Below are positions 1 to 6,304 of a stretch of DNA of 8,617 nt, in pieces; the stretch's first letter is position 1, and the number at the start of each line of letters is the position of its first letter. Where the stretch lies: contig JAISRJ010000051.1 in assembly GCA_031273705.1 (NCBI GenBank), positions 1 through 8,617 on the forward strand, given 5' to 3'. The position numbers and the translations under genes were made by a program. Source of the stretch: Clostridiales bacterium. Its GTDB lineage: Bacteria > Bacillota > Clostridia > Lachnospirales > WQUN01. The notes beneath the pieces are model-generated. The model saw only the letters and a program-made list of their open reading frames with translations, was not told the DNA's origin and searched no databases.

Positions 1-113
1 CCAATGCCCGAGGTCATCCAGGTCATACCGCCGGACTGCGTGTAAATGCTCTCACCCTGCTCCAGAAAAATATTGACAGCGGGCAGATTATTACCAAAAA
101 TCTCGTATTTCAT
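1..113 (-). CDS. AIM24 family protein (TIGR00266-like), N-terminal 37 residues only
   Basis: The gene starts at an ATG whose complement is at 111-113 and runs off the left edge, so only the N-terminus is visible. It begins MKYEIFGNNLPAVNIFLEQG and continues through a SGGMTWMTSGI segment. This is the typical start of the TIGR00266/AIM24 family: an MKYEI opening, a polar LEQGE-type turn, then a GSMSWM-like block. Proteins of this family are small, beta-rich and cytosolic, and their bacterial function is not well defined; the name comes from a yeast mitochondrial protein. A TTGGAGG ribosome binding site (complement at 122-128) lies 8 nt upstream and supports the start. The upstream region is the long palindrome at 177-395. 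The family call rests on 37 residues, so it is good but not certain. Confidence 0.72.
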   Translation of the reverse strand, partial: MKYEIFGNNLPAVNIFLEQGESIYTQSGGMTWMTSGI

Positions 114-176
114 TTTAGATGCCTCCAAGTTATATAGAATCAAAACAGAAAGCCAACTTCAACCCTGATTGACGAA

Positions 177-395
177 CATACGCCCGCCACGGCGCATAGA
201 GCGTTATACTCACGAGCATAAGCGTTTGCCAATGACATACGAGAATTTTTGGCGCAAGACAAAGAAGATGGCTACGCCGCGTACCCGCGGGTATGTAAGT
301 AGCCGTCTGACGAGGTATTGCGCCAAAAAGACCGTACGGATGGCAAATGATTTCGCTTACGGGTATAGCTCAAGGTTGCAGACGGCGGGCGTATG
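177..395. repeat. 219-bp imperfect palindrome (long inverted repeat)
   Basis: The two halves are complementary in several aligned blocks. The outer ends pair perfectly over 12 bp (CATACGCCCGCC at 177-188 with 384-395). Further in, TTTGCCA at 225-231 pairs with 341-347, TTTTTGGCGCAA at 246-257 pairs with 318-329, and GGCTAC at 270-275 pairs with 299-304. Between the first two blocks, GTTATAC and CATAAGCG on the left have near-matching partners GCTATAC and CGTAAGCG on the complement of the right half. The centre holds a perfect 12-bp palindrome, TACCCGCGGGTA, at 282-293. The element lies between the stop of the stalk-like gene and the start of the AIM24-family gene, both minus strand. It could be a MITE-like insertion, two inverted copies of a repeat, or a structured leader RNA. 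No U-tract follows either arm, so a simple terminator is unlikely. Confidence 0.8.
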
Positions 396-475
396 CCGCG
401 CTTTCCATTTTGTTACAGCCATTGACAGTATAGCGAGCGTGGCGGACAGGGGGAACCCAGCCAGGGAAAAACTAT

Positions 476-1510
476 TCAATCAATGGCAAATTGAATCTTG
501 ATTGTCTTATACTCTATGCTAACCTCCGCGGACATAATTTCAGAAAAAAACTCAAAAGGGACATAAGTTCTGTCCCTTACGATAATCGGGGCCGCACCCA
601 ATGATATGAGTTCTGTCTTATTAATAGTAGAGTAAGAATCTTTTCCTACTGTAAACGTCGCGATTTTTCCAACCGCAACGGATTTACTGGCCGCAAGCCA
701 CTCTATATCTAATCCAGCAGCCTCCGCTATTGACCGTATTGGCAGCAAAGGAACCCCTGTGGTATCCACATATGGTGTTGCATTGACTTCCTTGTCATTT
801 ACGGTTATTTTCATCGTGGCGTAATCTTTTTTAAGCATGGCTTTATCTTCTTCCGTAAGTTGATAGCTGGGATGCACGGCGGTTTCGTAAAGCACTACAA
901 CTTTATCAGGAGTCGTTTGGGCGGGAATGCTTCTGGTAGAAGCGCCATAAACGACGGCAAGGCGCCGGTTTGCAAGCTCTCCATCAAATTTTTCGCCATT
1001 CTGCAACATTATATCAGTCTTATCTCCCAAAGTCAATTTTAATTGACCATCGGCGCTTACAAGATCTTTATCAAAAATATCTACCTTAACAGTCTTAGAA
1101 TCCGGCAGGTTAATTGCGATAACATCAGCTTGAGGTTGAGGCGGATAAATCAATGTCATTGGTTTTTTTGCGTCATAAAAACCGATTATCTTTTCACCGA
1201 CCGCCGGTTTGGTATCAGTCACAAAGTAGGTGTTTTCCCCAATCAAGAACGCAACCTCACCGCCATCGGCGTTTTTAGCAAAGATAACTTGATTAAACAT
1301 ACTTGCTTGGGCGTCTGACGGGTCTTTAATTTTATATATTGTTCCGGAAAACATTGCGTAATTCTGCAAAGGCGCGGGCAATTCCGACTCGGTTGGAGCC
1401 GAAGTCAGAATAGGGGCATTTATGGTGCTATTAATCGTTGCCGCCCCATAAACAGTTGAATTAAAGCAAAGCATCGCTGCCGTAAGCACTGGTACAACTT
1501 TTAATTTCAC
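476..1510 (-). CDS. Secreted protein with C-terminal copper amine oxidase N-like (stalk) domain
   Basis: A 344-residue exported protein. Residues 1-22 form a signal peptide: Lys2 and Lys4, a hydrophobic core, then a likely cut near YGA/A at 23-24. Residues about 234-344 match the copper-amine-oxidase N-terminal domain (PF07833 type): ITVNDKEV, PLLPIRSIAEAAG, FTVGKDSY and VRDRTYVPFEFFSE. Clostridia use this module in secreted surface or wall proteins; it does not imply oxidase activity. The middle seems to hold two related beta-rich units, about 55-135 and 142-210, each with a GEVAFLIG/GQLKLTLG-like strand pair and a Pro-Gln stretch before a hydrophobic strand, suggesting an internal duplication. 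The start is GTG, supported by AGGAGGG (complement 1518-1524) 7 nt upstream. The gene is divergent from the deacetylase operon, so a role at the cell surface is plausible. Ligand and function cannot be read from the sequence. Confidence 0.85.
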   Translation of the reverse strand: MKLKVVPVLTAAMLCFNSTVYGAATINSTINAPILTSAPTESELPAPLQNYAMFSGTIYKIKDPSDAQASMFNQVIFAKNADGGEVAFLIGENTYFVTDTKPAVGEKIIGFYDAKKPMTLIYPPQPQADVIAINLPDSKTVKVDIFDKDLVSADGQLKLTLGDKTDIMLQNGEKFDGELANRRLAVVYGASTRSIPAQTTPDKVVVLYETAVHPSYQLTEEDKAMLKKDYATMKITVNDKEVNATPYVDTTGVPLLPIRSIAEAAGLDIEWLAASKSVAVGKIATFTVGKDSYSTINKTELISLGAAPIIVRDRTYVPFEFFSEIMSAEVSIEYKTIKIQFAID

Positions 1511-1556
1511 AATTGATCCCTCCTAAATTGTATTATCCCCGACTTGTTCTTAATAC

Positions 1557-1585
1557 ATGATACAAAAATGAGGTAAATTTAGCAA
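1557..1585 (-). promoter_or_regulatory. Candidate sigma-A promoter for the stalk-like protein gene
   Basis: On the minus strand, TTGCTA (complement 1580-1585) and TATCAT (complement 1557-1562) are separated by exactly 17 bp. They match TTGACA at 4 of 6 and TATAAT at 5 of 6 positions. Transcription would begin near 1550, giving a leader of about 40 nt before the GTG at 1510. Confidence 0.45.
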
Positions 1586-1607
1586 CGTTTAAAAATAGGA
1601 ATATTAC
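1579..1607 (+). promoter_or_regulatory. Candidate promoter for the deacetylase operon, divergent and overlapping
   Basis: TTAGCA (1579-1584) and TATTAC (1602-1607) are 17 bp apart; each matches the sigma-A consensus at 4 of 6 positions. The -35 box shares bases 1580-1584 with the -35 box of the opposite promoter, so the two could compete for polymerase. A sporulation sigma factor is an alternative that I could not confirm by eye. Confidence 0.3.
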
Positions 1608-1645
1608 CCTTTCCTGAGAATAAATTGATACAAGGAGGGATTATA

Positions 1646-2440
1646 ATGTTGAAAAAGTGGATAAACATTTTATCCAAACATTGGAAAACGCTATTGTTAG
1701 CGGTGCTGCTGCTAGGCATTACTTACGTTAATATTCAGCCGATCGGTCAAACAGTGTTTCACCAATTAAGCTTGGCGGAAGGCGCCAGGAGGAAATTACC
1801 AATATACAGTGTCGAAACACCTGAAAAGAAAGTCGCCATTTCATTTGACGCGGCATGGGGCGCGGAGGATACGGATAAATTACTTAGCATACTTAATCAA
1901 TATGATGTAAAAGCTACTTTCTTCCTATGTGGGTACTGGGTAGACAAATATTCCGAACAGGTAAAAAAAATTTATGATTTGGGGCACGAGATAGGCAACC
2001 ACAGTAAAACTCACGCTCACGGCGGGCAGTTAAGCTTAGAGCAAAACAAAGCGGAGATAATGGGCTGTCACGAAAAGGTCAAGAATTTATTGGGCATTGA
2101 TATGAACGTTTACCGTCCGCCTTACGGAGAATACAACAACACCGTTATACAAGCGGCGGAGGAATTAAAATATTTTCCCATTCAATGGGATGTTGACAGC
2201 CACGATTGGATGAATAAAGGTGTAGATTATGAAATAAACCGTGTGCTGAATAATAAAAATTTGAGAAATGGTTCTATAATATTATTTCATAATGACGCGA
2301 AAGATACCCCTACAGCTTTGCCTATCATATTGAAGGGGCTAAAAGACAAGGGATACACAATCGGTCCCGTTTCCGATCTTATTTATAAAGAGAATTATAA
2401 GCTAGACACGGCAGGCCGCCAGTTCCCCAATGAGGGCTAA
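1646..2440 (+). CDS. Membrane-anchored polysaccharide deacetylase (CE4/NodB family)
   Basis: A 264-residue enzyme expected to remove N-acetyl groups from a cell-wall, spore-cortex or surface glycan outside the membrane. Residues about 13-31 form one membrane anchor; the NodB domain spans about 61-245. CE4 motifs are visible in order: motif 1 SFDAAWG (66-72), motif 2 NHSKTH with His119 and His123, motif 3 RPPYG (157-161), motif 4 WDVDSHDW (181-188) and motif 5 ILFH with His215. The catalytic Asp68 is kept, but the usual second Asp of TFDDG, a metal ligand, is Ala69. The same form occurs in related Clostridial and PdaB-like deacetylases, so this is a subfamily trait rather than a defect. The ATG at 1646 is preferred over an in-frame TTG at 1625 because AAGGAGGG (1632-1639) lies just ahead of it. 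A second gene follows 13 nt downstream, so the two form an operon. The substrate cannot be assigned. Confidence 0.92.
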   Translation: MLKKWINILSKHWKTLLLAVLLLGITYVNIQPIGQTVFHQLSLAEGARRKLPIYSVETPEKKVAISFDAAWGAEDTDKLLSILNQYDVKATFFLCGYWVDKYSEQVKKIYDLGHEIGNHSKTHAHGGQLSLEQNKAEIMGCHEKVKNLLGIDMNVYRPPYGEYNNTVIQAAEELKYFPIQWDVDSHDWMNKGVDYEINRVLNNKNLRNGSIILFHNDAKDTPTALPIILKGLKDKGYTIGPVSDLIYKENYKLDTAGRQFPNEG

Positions 2441-2453
2441 GGAGGATGTAACT

Positions 2454-3902
2454 ATGGAGTATCGCAGATATTTTATCATGCTGGAACCCGACAGTCCGGG
2501 CTACAATGCCAATGAAAAGCTACCCGCCGGACGTTGTATTCTGGAAACTCGAGGCAATATCGGTAAGCTATCCGTCACGGTACAGGATTTGAAACCGCTG
2601 GTGACTTACAGCATATTGCTGATTTTTTCGGCGCGAGGCAAATACATAGGCATACCGATTGCGCCGCTGTACGTGGAGGCAAAAGGTAAAGGCGAATATA
2701 AAGACGAATTTGACATAAACGCCGTCTCTGACGGTAGAGGTATAGAAGCTCTTCATGTAATAGCAATAGAAGTGAGCAATAAAAAAGAATTGATTTGCCC
2801 GTTGGTAGGTTACAAGACCGAGCGTGTAAAATGGAAAATGTACTATGAGACAAAGCGAGAGGGTGACGCTAAACCGAAAGATAACAAGAAGCCGGCAATT
2901 AACAACGGATCCGCGAAACAAAAAGCAATAACTGAGATCATTCCGCGTGTAACGGACGATATTCCTTTGGTAGTTAACGCGGAGCCTGTTGATAGGGGGG
3001 CGCGGGATCCAATAATTGTTAACGCGAAACCCGTTAAATCTGATATACAAAAGAAGTTCGCTAAAACAGAGTCGGATGAAGAAGCCGTCGAAGAGCCGGA
3101 TGAGATAGAAAAGGGTGAAAAGCCCGTCGAGGAACCGGCGGATATAGAAACGGGCGAAGAGTTTGTCTGTTTTGACGAAGAAGAACCAATCGATCCGAAT
3201 GATGAAACCACGACTTTTACAGATGAACCGGCATACTTTGAGACAGATGAACACGAAGATGAATTTCAGCAATTATTAGATGAAGAGCAGGTATTGGACG
3301 AAGAGCAGGTATTGGACGAAGAGCGAGACGAGGAATATTATGACGAGCCTGACGAAACTGCAGAGGAAGATATGGAAGAGGAAAAGCCGATAGAACCTCC
3401 GGATGAAAAAGATATAGAGCGGAGTCTGCGCGAGGTCGAGGAATCTTTCCAAAATATAGTTAAAAAAATTGACGATGATATAAACGACAAAAACGCGAGG
3501 CAAGAACGTGAAAGGCAATCGACGTATGACGAGGCGGAGAATCAAGACGAACTCGATCTAATGTTTTCAACATATGTAGAAATGACGCCCTTTGAAAAAC
3601 AGGGCAAGGATATAAAATGGATAAGAATCTCTCTGCGCGAACCGATTTTATTAAGCATAGAGTATCGGTCTTTAATCAATCATCCAATGATTATTTCTTC
3701 ATATAAAAAATACAAACATCTTATGCTTGGGAAAGTGTTAGCCACCGACGAATATATTCTGGGGGTGCCGGGGGTTTTTGAGCCAAGGTATCGTATGCTT
3801 GCCCAGCGGCTTGGGTTCAGCCGATTTAAATGTGTGCGCGATATCAAATCGTTAGAAACCGGGGAATATGGATATTGGTTGCTGCGGTGCAGAAGAAATT
3901 AA
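2454..3902 (+). CDS. Two-domain protein of unknown function with long acidic linker
   Basis: A 482-residue protein in three parts. Residues 1-134 form a compact, probably beta-rich domain (MEYRRYFIMLEPD, then KLSVTVQDLKPLVTYSILLI). Residues about 135-365 are a disordered, strongly acidic linker rich in Glu, Asp and Pro, with internal repeats VVNAEPV/IVNAKPV, a 13-residue VEEPDEIEKGEKP-type repeat and EEQVLD twice. Residues about 368-482 form a second folded domain: SLINHPMI, YKKYKHLMLGK, YILGVPGVFEP and AQRLGFSRFK, ending in YGYWLLRCRRN. The arrangement resembles uncharacterised Clostridial proteins that I recall only in general terms; I do not recognise a named function. There is no signal peptide or membrane segment, so it is probably cytosolic. 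The ATG at 2454 has GGAGG (2441-2445) 8 nt upstream; an upstream in-frame ATG at 2430 lies inside the deacetylase gene and lacks such a site. It is co-transcribed with the deacetylase, but any shared role is inference. Confidence 0.85.
   Translation: MEYRRYFIMLEPDSPGYNANEKLPAGRCILETRGNIGKLSVTVQDLKPLVTYSILLIFSARGKYIGIPIAPLYVEAKGKGEYKDEFDINAVSDGRGIEALHVIAIEVSNKKELICPLVGYKTERVKWKMYYETKREGDAKPKDNKKPAINNGSAKQKAITEIIPRVTDDIPLVVNAEPVDRGARDPIIVNAKPVKSDIQKKFAKTESDEEAVEEPDEIEKGEKPVEEPADIETGEEFVCFDEEEPIDPNDETTTFTDEPAYFETDEHEDEFQQLLDEEQVLDEEQVLDEERDEEYYDEPDETAEEDMEEEKPIEPPDEKDIERSLREVEESFQNIVKKIDDDINDKNARQERERQSTYDEAENQDELDLMFSTYVEMTPFEKQGKDIKWIRISLREPILLSIEYRSLINHPMIISSYKKYKHLMLGKVLATDEYILGVPGVFEPRYRMLAQRLGFSRFKCVRDIKSLETGEYGYWLLRCRRN
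3087..3164 (+). repeat. 39-bp imperfect direct repeat inside the acidic linker
   Basis: Two adjacent in-frame 39-bp units (3087-3125 and 3126-3164) encode VEEPDEIEKGEKP and VEEPADIETGEEF. Most differences are single bases, which indicates duplication followed by drift. Confidence 0.65.
3282..3323 (+). repeat. 18-bp perfect tandem repeat, 2.3 copies, in the acidic linker
   Basis: The unit GAAGAGCAGGTATTGGAC occurs at 3282-3299 and 3300-3317, followed by a partial third copy GAAGAG. It encodes EEQVLD twice. The units are identical, so this is a recent in-frame expansion, and copy number may vary between strains. Confidence 0.9.
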
Positions 3903-3976
3903 CAATCCAAGGGACAGATTATTTATATCAAATTTATACTCGCGGGTATAACAGTGTGAAATGTAAGTAAAAATCT

Positions 3977-4015
3977 AAAGCCCGAAAATGCCGATTTTAC
4001 GCACTTACGGGCTTT
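3977..4015. terminator. Candidate bidirectional terminator between convergent genes
   Basis: AAAGCCCG (3977-3984) pairs perfectly with CGGGCTTT (4008-4015) around a 23-nt loop that holds a smaller AAAAT/ATTTT pairing. On the plus strand the stem ends in four T; on the minus strand it is followed by TAGATTTTT. It lies about 75 nt after the acidic-linker gene and about 84 nt after the stop of the convergent protease gene. The long loop and short T-tracts make it weaker than a classical terminator. Confidence 0.5.
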
Positions 4016-4063
4016 TAGCGTATTTACTGGAGTCGCCGGTAGAATATACCGATATGTTTTTTG

Positions 4064-4085
4064 GCGAGGGAGAAGCGAGGGAGAA
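4064..4085. repeat. 11-bp tandem repeat, two copies
   Basis: GCGAGGGAGAA occurs twice in a row (4064-4074 and 4075-4085), just past the 3' end of the protease gene. It is short and of no evident function. Confidence 0.6.
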
Positions 4086-4098
4086 GTGAACAAGATTC

Positions 4099-4878
4099 TT
4101 ATCTTGCCGGTATGTCGGCGTCTGCCGCGAAATTTTCATGTATATATTTTGCTAAAAATATTAGTATTATACTGCTTAAAAATGTAAGCCCTTCAACAAA
4201 AAATATGTTTTTTATTACTTCTATCTGCATTAATATCGCGGGTAGATCTATTATTGCGTGGACTATTATTGCCAAAGGGTATATCCACCATTTACCATTA
4301 TAAAATACTGAATAGAAAACAATTACCGATAACGATATTTGTATTGCAATAGCAAAAATACGTTCAAATCCGCCAATAAGAAACATATATGGAGCGATTT
4401 CAGTAAGTCCGGATATTATTTCTGGCGGCACAGATGTTAATCCTAAATTAATGACGACACTTAATACTAAATTGCCTATCATGGATGCTCCCGTAATGAG
4501 TATTGCCTCTATACCACCATGTCCTATTCCGTAGGAAAGTCCTGTACCGATACCGCTATATTTCTTTTTCAATACATGAAACAAAATAAATCGCGAGCTC
4601 TCTTCAAATATTCCCGCCATAAAACATCCGTACAGAATAAATAGTATCGGTTTGCTTTTTAGCGCGATTTCGCCGGTTGGACTTGGTTTTAGAACAACTA
4701 TATGTACCAGCTGTTCCAAAATTAAAGCAAAGACGACAAAGCCGGCAATGCCAGCCAACAATGGAACAACTTTCAATAAAAGCCGTTTTTTAAAAAAGAA
4801 AAATAGAAACAACGGTGTTCCGATTGATAAAATTGCCGAAATCGTCATAAAAACCACCGACAAAATTGAAACTCGCAT
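4099..4878 (-). CDS. YhfC-family intramembrane metalloprotease
   Basis: A 259-residue integral membrane protein with about seven hydrophobic segments. Conserved polar motifs of the YhfC family (PF10086, related to PrsW/CPBP-type intramembrane proteases) lie within or beside these segments: LEQLVH (54-59), GIFEESSR with Glu92, Glu93 and Arg96, the block YGIGHGGIEA with His120 and Glu124, and HAIID with His207 and Asp211. The Glu-Glu/Arg, His-x3-Glu and late His residues are the expected metal and catalytic groups, so the active site appears complete. The substrate is unknown; relatives are suspected to act on membrane-anchored regulators or peptides. The ATG is supported by AAGGAG about 7 nt upstream. 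That ribosome binding site overlaps a short palindrome, CTTAATCCATTAAG, at 4888-4901, which could be an operator. The gene stands alone, convergent with the acidic-linker gene. Confidence 0.88.
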   Translation of the reverse strand: MRVSILSVVFMTISAILSIGTPLFLFFFFKKRLLLKVVPLLAGIAGFVVFALILEQLVHIVVLKPSPTGEIALKSKPILFILYGCFMAGIFEESSRFILFHVLKKKYSGIGTGLSYGIGHGGIEAILITGASMIGNLVLSVVINLGLTSVPPEIISGLTEIAPYMFLIGGFERIFAIAIQISLSVIVFYSVFYNGKWWIYPLAIIVHAIIDLPAILMQIEVIKNIFFVEGLTFLSSIILIFLAKYIHENFAADADIPAR

Positions 4879-5200
4879 TATAATCTCCTTAATCCATTAA
4901 GATTCGCATCCCGCGCTTCGACTGGTCCATGTGTGACGCGAGGCTGAAAACATCGTAACATGCGAAATAATGGTTGTAAAGTGATTTTTATGTTTATCGG
5001 GGAAACAGCATTTAATTTTCAAGCCTAAAATTTTCTGGCAAGTGAGGCGCGCAGGTCCGGCTTATCATTGTGCCGACGACGGAACGCCGATACCGTAGGC
5101 CCGAGCGTATCGTTCGGCATGTAAAATCTGTTGCCACTGTTGCGTAAAGATTGTCAGCGCCCCCATGCCTGAAGGTGGGCGACTTCTCGACAATCAGAAG
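4879..5200. other. Gene-free, hairpin-rich intergenic region
   Basis: No gene is supported in these 322 bases. The left part holds the leader and candidate promoter of the YhfC-family gene. The right part (5071-5201) is GC-richer and full of local complementarity. TGCCGA (5071-5076) pairs with TCGGCA (5114-5119) and encloses CGATAC/GTATCG (5088-5093 with 5107-5112). GATTGTC (5149-5155) pairs with GACAATC (5189-5195) around CGCCC/GGGCG (5158-5162 with 5177-5181). ACTTCT (5182-5187) can instead pair with AGAAGT (5196-5201), competing with the second hairpin. It may be a small structured RNA, the 3' end of the acyltransferase operon transcript, or a decayed repeat. Confidence 0.6.
4952..4980 (-). 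promoter_or_regulatory. Candidate sigma-A promoter for the YhfC-family gene
   Basis: On the minus strand, TTTACA (complement 4975-4980; 5 of 6 consensus) and TACGAT (complement 4952-4957; 4 of 6) are 17 bp apart. The leader before the ATG at 4878 would be about 70 nt. Confidence 0.4.
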
Positions 5201-6304
5201 TTAAAACTCTTCGTTATGCCGGGTATAATCCCATATACTCTTAGTGGCTTCTTTTCGGGGGTGTATACAATCATAAAAGTCTGTATCCGCCAAGCCGATA
5301 TTCACAGGATTATAGGAACCTCGCAATTCGGCCCCATATTTGTTCGACATGGAGACTAGAAATTCCTCAACATCGGCGACGATAGAATAATCCGTACTCA
5401 TACAATATTCATAGATTGCCGGAGCAAATGGCGAGAGATATATTGTTACGTCTATTTCATTTTCACGAATCCAAGAAAGCAGAGCATTTAGCTGTTTAAC
5501 ATTTTTTTCGCCAATTTCAGAAAACCCCTGCATTCGCGAAGATAACATCCGTTCATTTCCGTCAGACGCCTGATGAATTTTGTCTAAAATCTCATTATAA
5601 GGCATTTCCGTTGTAGCACTCCCATATTCGATACTTCCATCGGGATATTTCGTATAGTAGGTGTCGTCAGGCTTTGTTGTGTACAATTTTTTTGATACAT
5701 AAAATATGTTAAGTAAATCCTTGCAAATGGTTTCTAAACTATCTTGAAAGAGAACAAACGAAAGAGCGTTAGACAATATTGATATTTTGTTTTCAAAATC
5801 AGTCGAATGATCTAATTTGGAATAAAATTCATTATAATCATTTTCATAGATGGCAAGCAATCTGTTGTCAGGGTATTGATCGTTAAAATTCCATGGAGAA
5901 ATTTCGATGACCACCCTTCGAGGTAGTATTCCTCTTTTATAATACATACCTAAGATAGCGACAATATCATAAAAACTAGCGCCAGAAACGCTGTTATTAT
6001 ACTGACTTTCATAACTTGTTATTTCTTTACTTAGAAGCATACTTCTGCTGGATCCTAGAACAACAGAGATTTCAGCTTTATCTAAATTCTGAATATATAA
6101 CGCTTGAACCAACTGCTCATTATAGTTTGTTTTATAGTAAATCGTATCCCCATTTACTAAATAAGCCGCCATTGAATTTTCAAATTCTTGATGACTCATG
6201 CTAATCGGAGCAATTATCAAGTTTGTTATTGCTATCGTGGCCAAAACACTTCCCACAAATAATAGTACATTCCTTAATGATTTTAACATATCCGTAATCC
6301 CCAT
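5201..6304 (-). CDS. SGNH/DltD-like partner of the MBOAT O-acyltransferase
   Basis: A 367-residue protein with an N-terminal membrane anchor (about residues 11-33) and an extracytoplasmic SGNH-hydrolase-like domain. A VVLGSSRSML block (81-90) carries the GSSR form of the nucleophile motif seen in DltD-like and MBOAT-partner proteins. SGASFYD (107-113) resembles the next conserved block, EISPWNF (134-140) follows, and DFYDCIHP (342-349) supplies the C-terminal Asp and His expected of the catalytic set. Such proteins transfer or process acyl groups on polysaccharide after an MBOAT protein moves them across the membrane, as in the DltB/DltD, PatA/PatB and AlgI/AlgX-AlgJ pairs. The ATG at 6304 overlaps the MBOAT stop codon by one base (TAATG), implying translational coupling. 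An ATG at 6289, behind a weak GGGG, is the alternative start. The sequence is divergent and the exact acceptor cannot be named. Confidence 0.78.
   Translation of the reverse strand: MGITDMLKSLRNVLLFVGSVLATIAITNLIIAPISMSHQEFENSMAAYLVNGDTIYYKTNYNEQLVQALYIQNLDKAEISVVLGSSRSMLLSKEITSYESQYNNSVSGASFYDIVAILGMYYKRGILPRRVVIEISPWNFNDQYPDNRLLAIYENDYNEFYSKLDHSTDFENKISILSNALSFVLFQDSLETICKDLLNIFYVSKKLYTTKPDDTYYTKYPDGSIEYGSATTEMPYNEILDKIHQASDGNERMLSSRMQGFSEIGEKNVKQLNALLSWIRENEIDVTIYLSPFAPAIYEYCMSTDYSIVADVEEFLVSMSNKYGAELRGSYNPVNIGLADTDFYDCIHPRKEATKSIWDYTRHNEEF

Noticed and set aside
169..501. 110-residue plus-strand open frame across the palindrome
   Set aside because: It lies inside the inverted repeat, has no ribosome binding site, and its end overlaps the 3' end of the stalk-like gene. 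The open frame is a by-product of palindrome composition.
2568..3272. Minus-strand open frames opposite the acidic-linker gene (2568-3272, 2843-3211, 3276-3545)
   Set aside because: Reading GAA/GAT-rich codons backwards gives few stops. The peptides are low complexity (Phe/Arg- or Ser-rich) and have no start signals.
4930..4990. GTGTGAC start with a CGTAACAT/GTAAAG pattern, reminiscent of a group II intron 5' end
   Set aside because: The resemblance rests on a few short words recalled from memory. The same bases are better explained by a minus-strand promoter and leader of the YhfC-family gene, and no domain V follows.
5165..5359. 64-residue plus-strand open frame at the 3' end of the SGNH-like gene
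   Set aside because: It overlaps the opposite-strand coding region and intergenic hairpins, and shows no coding or start signals.
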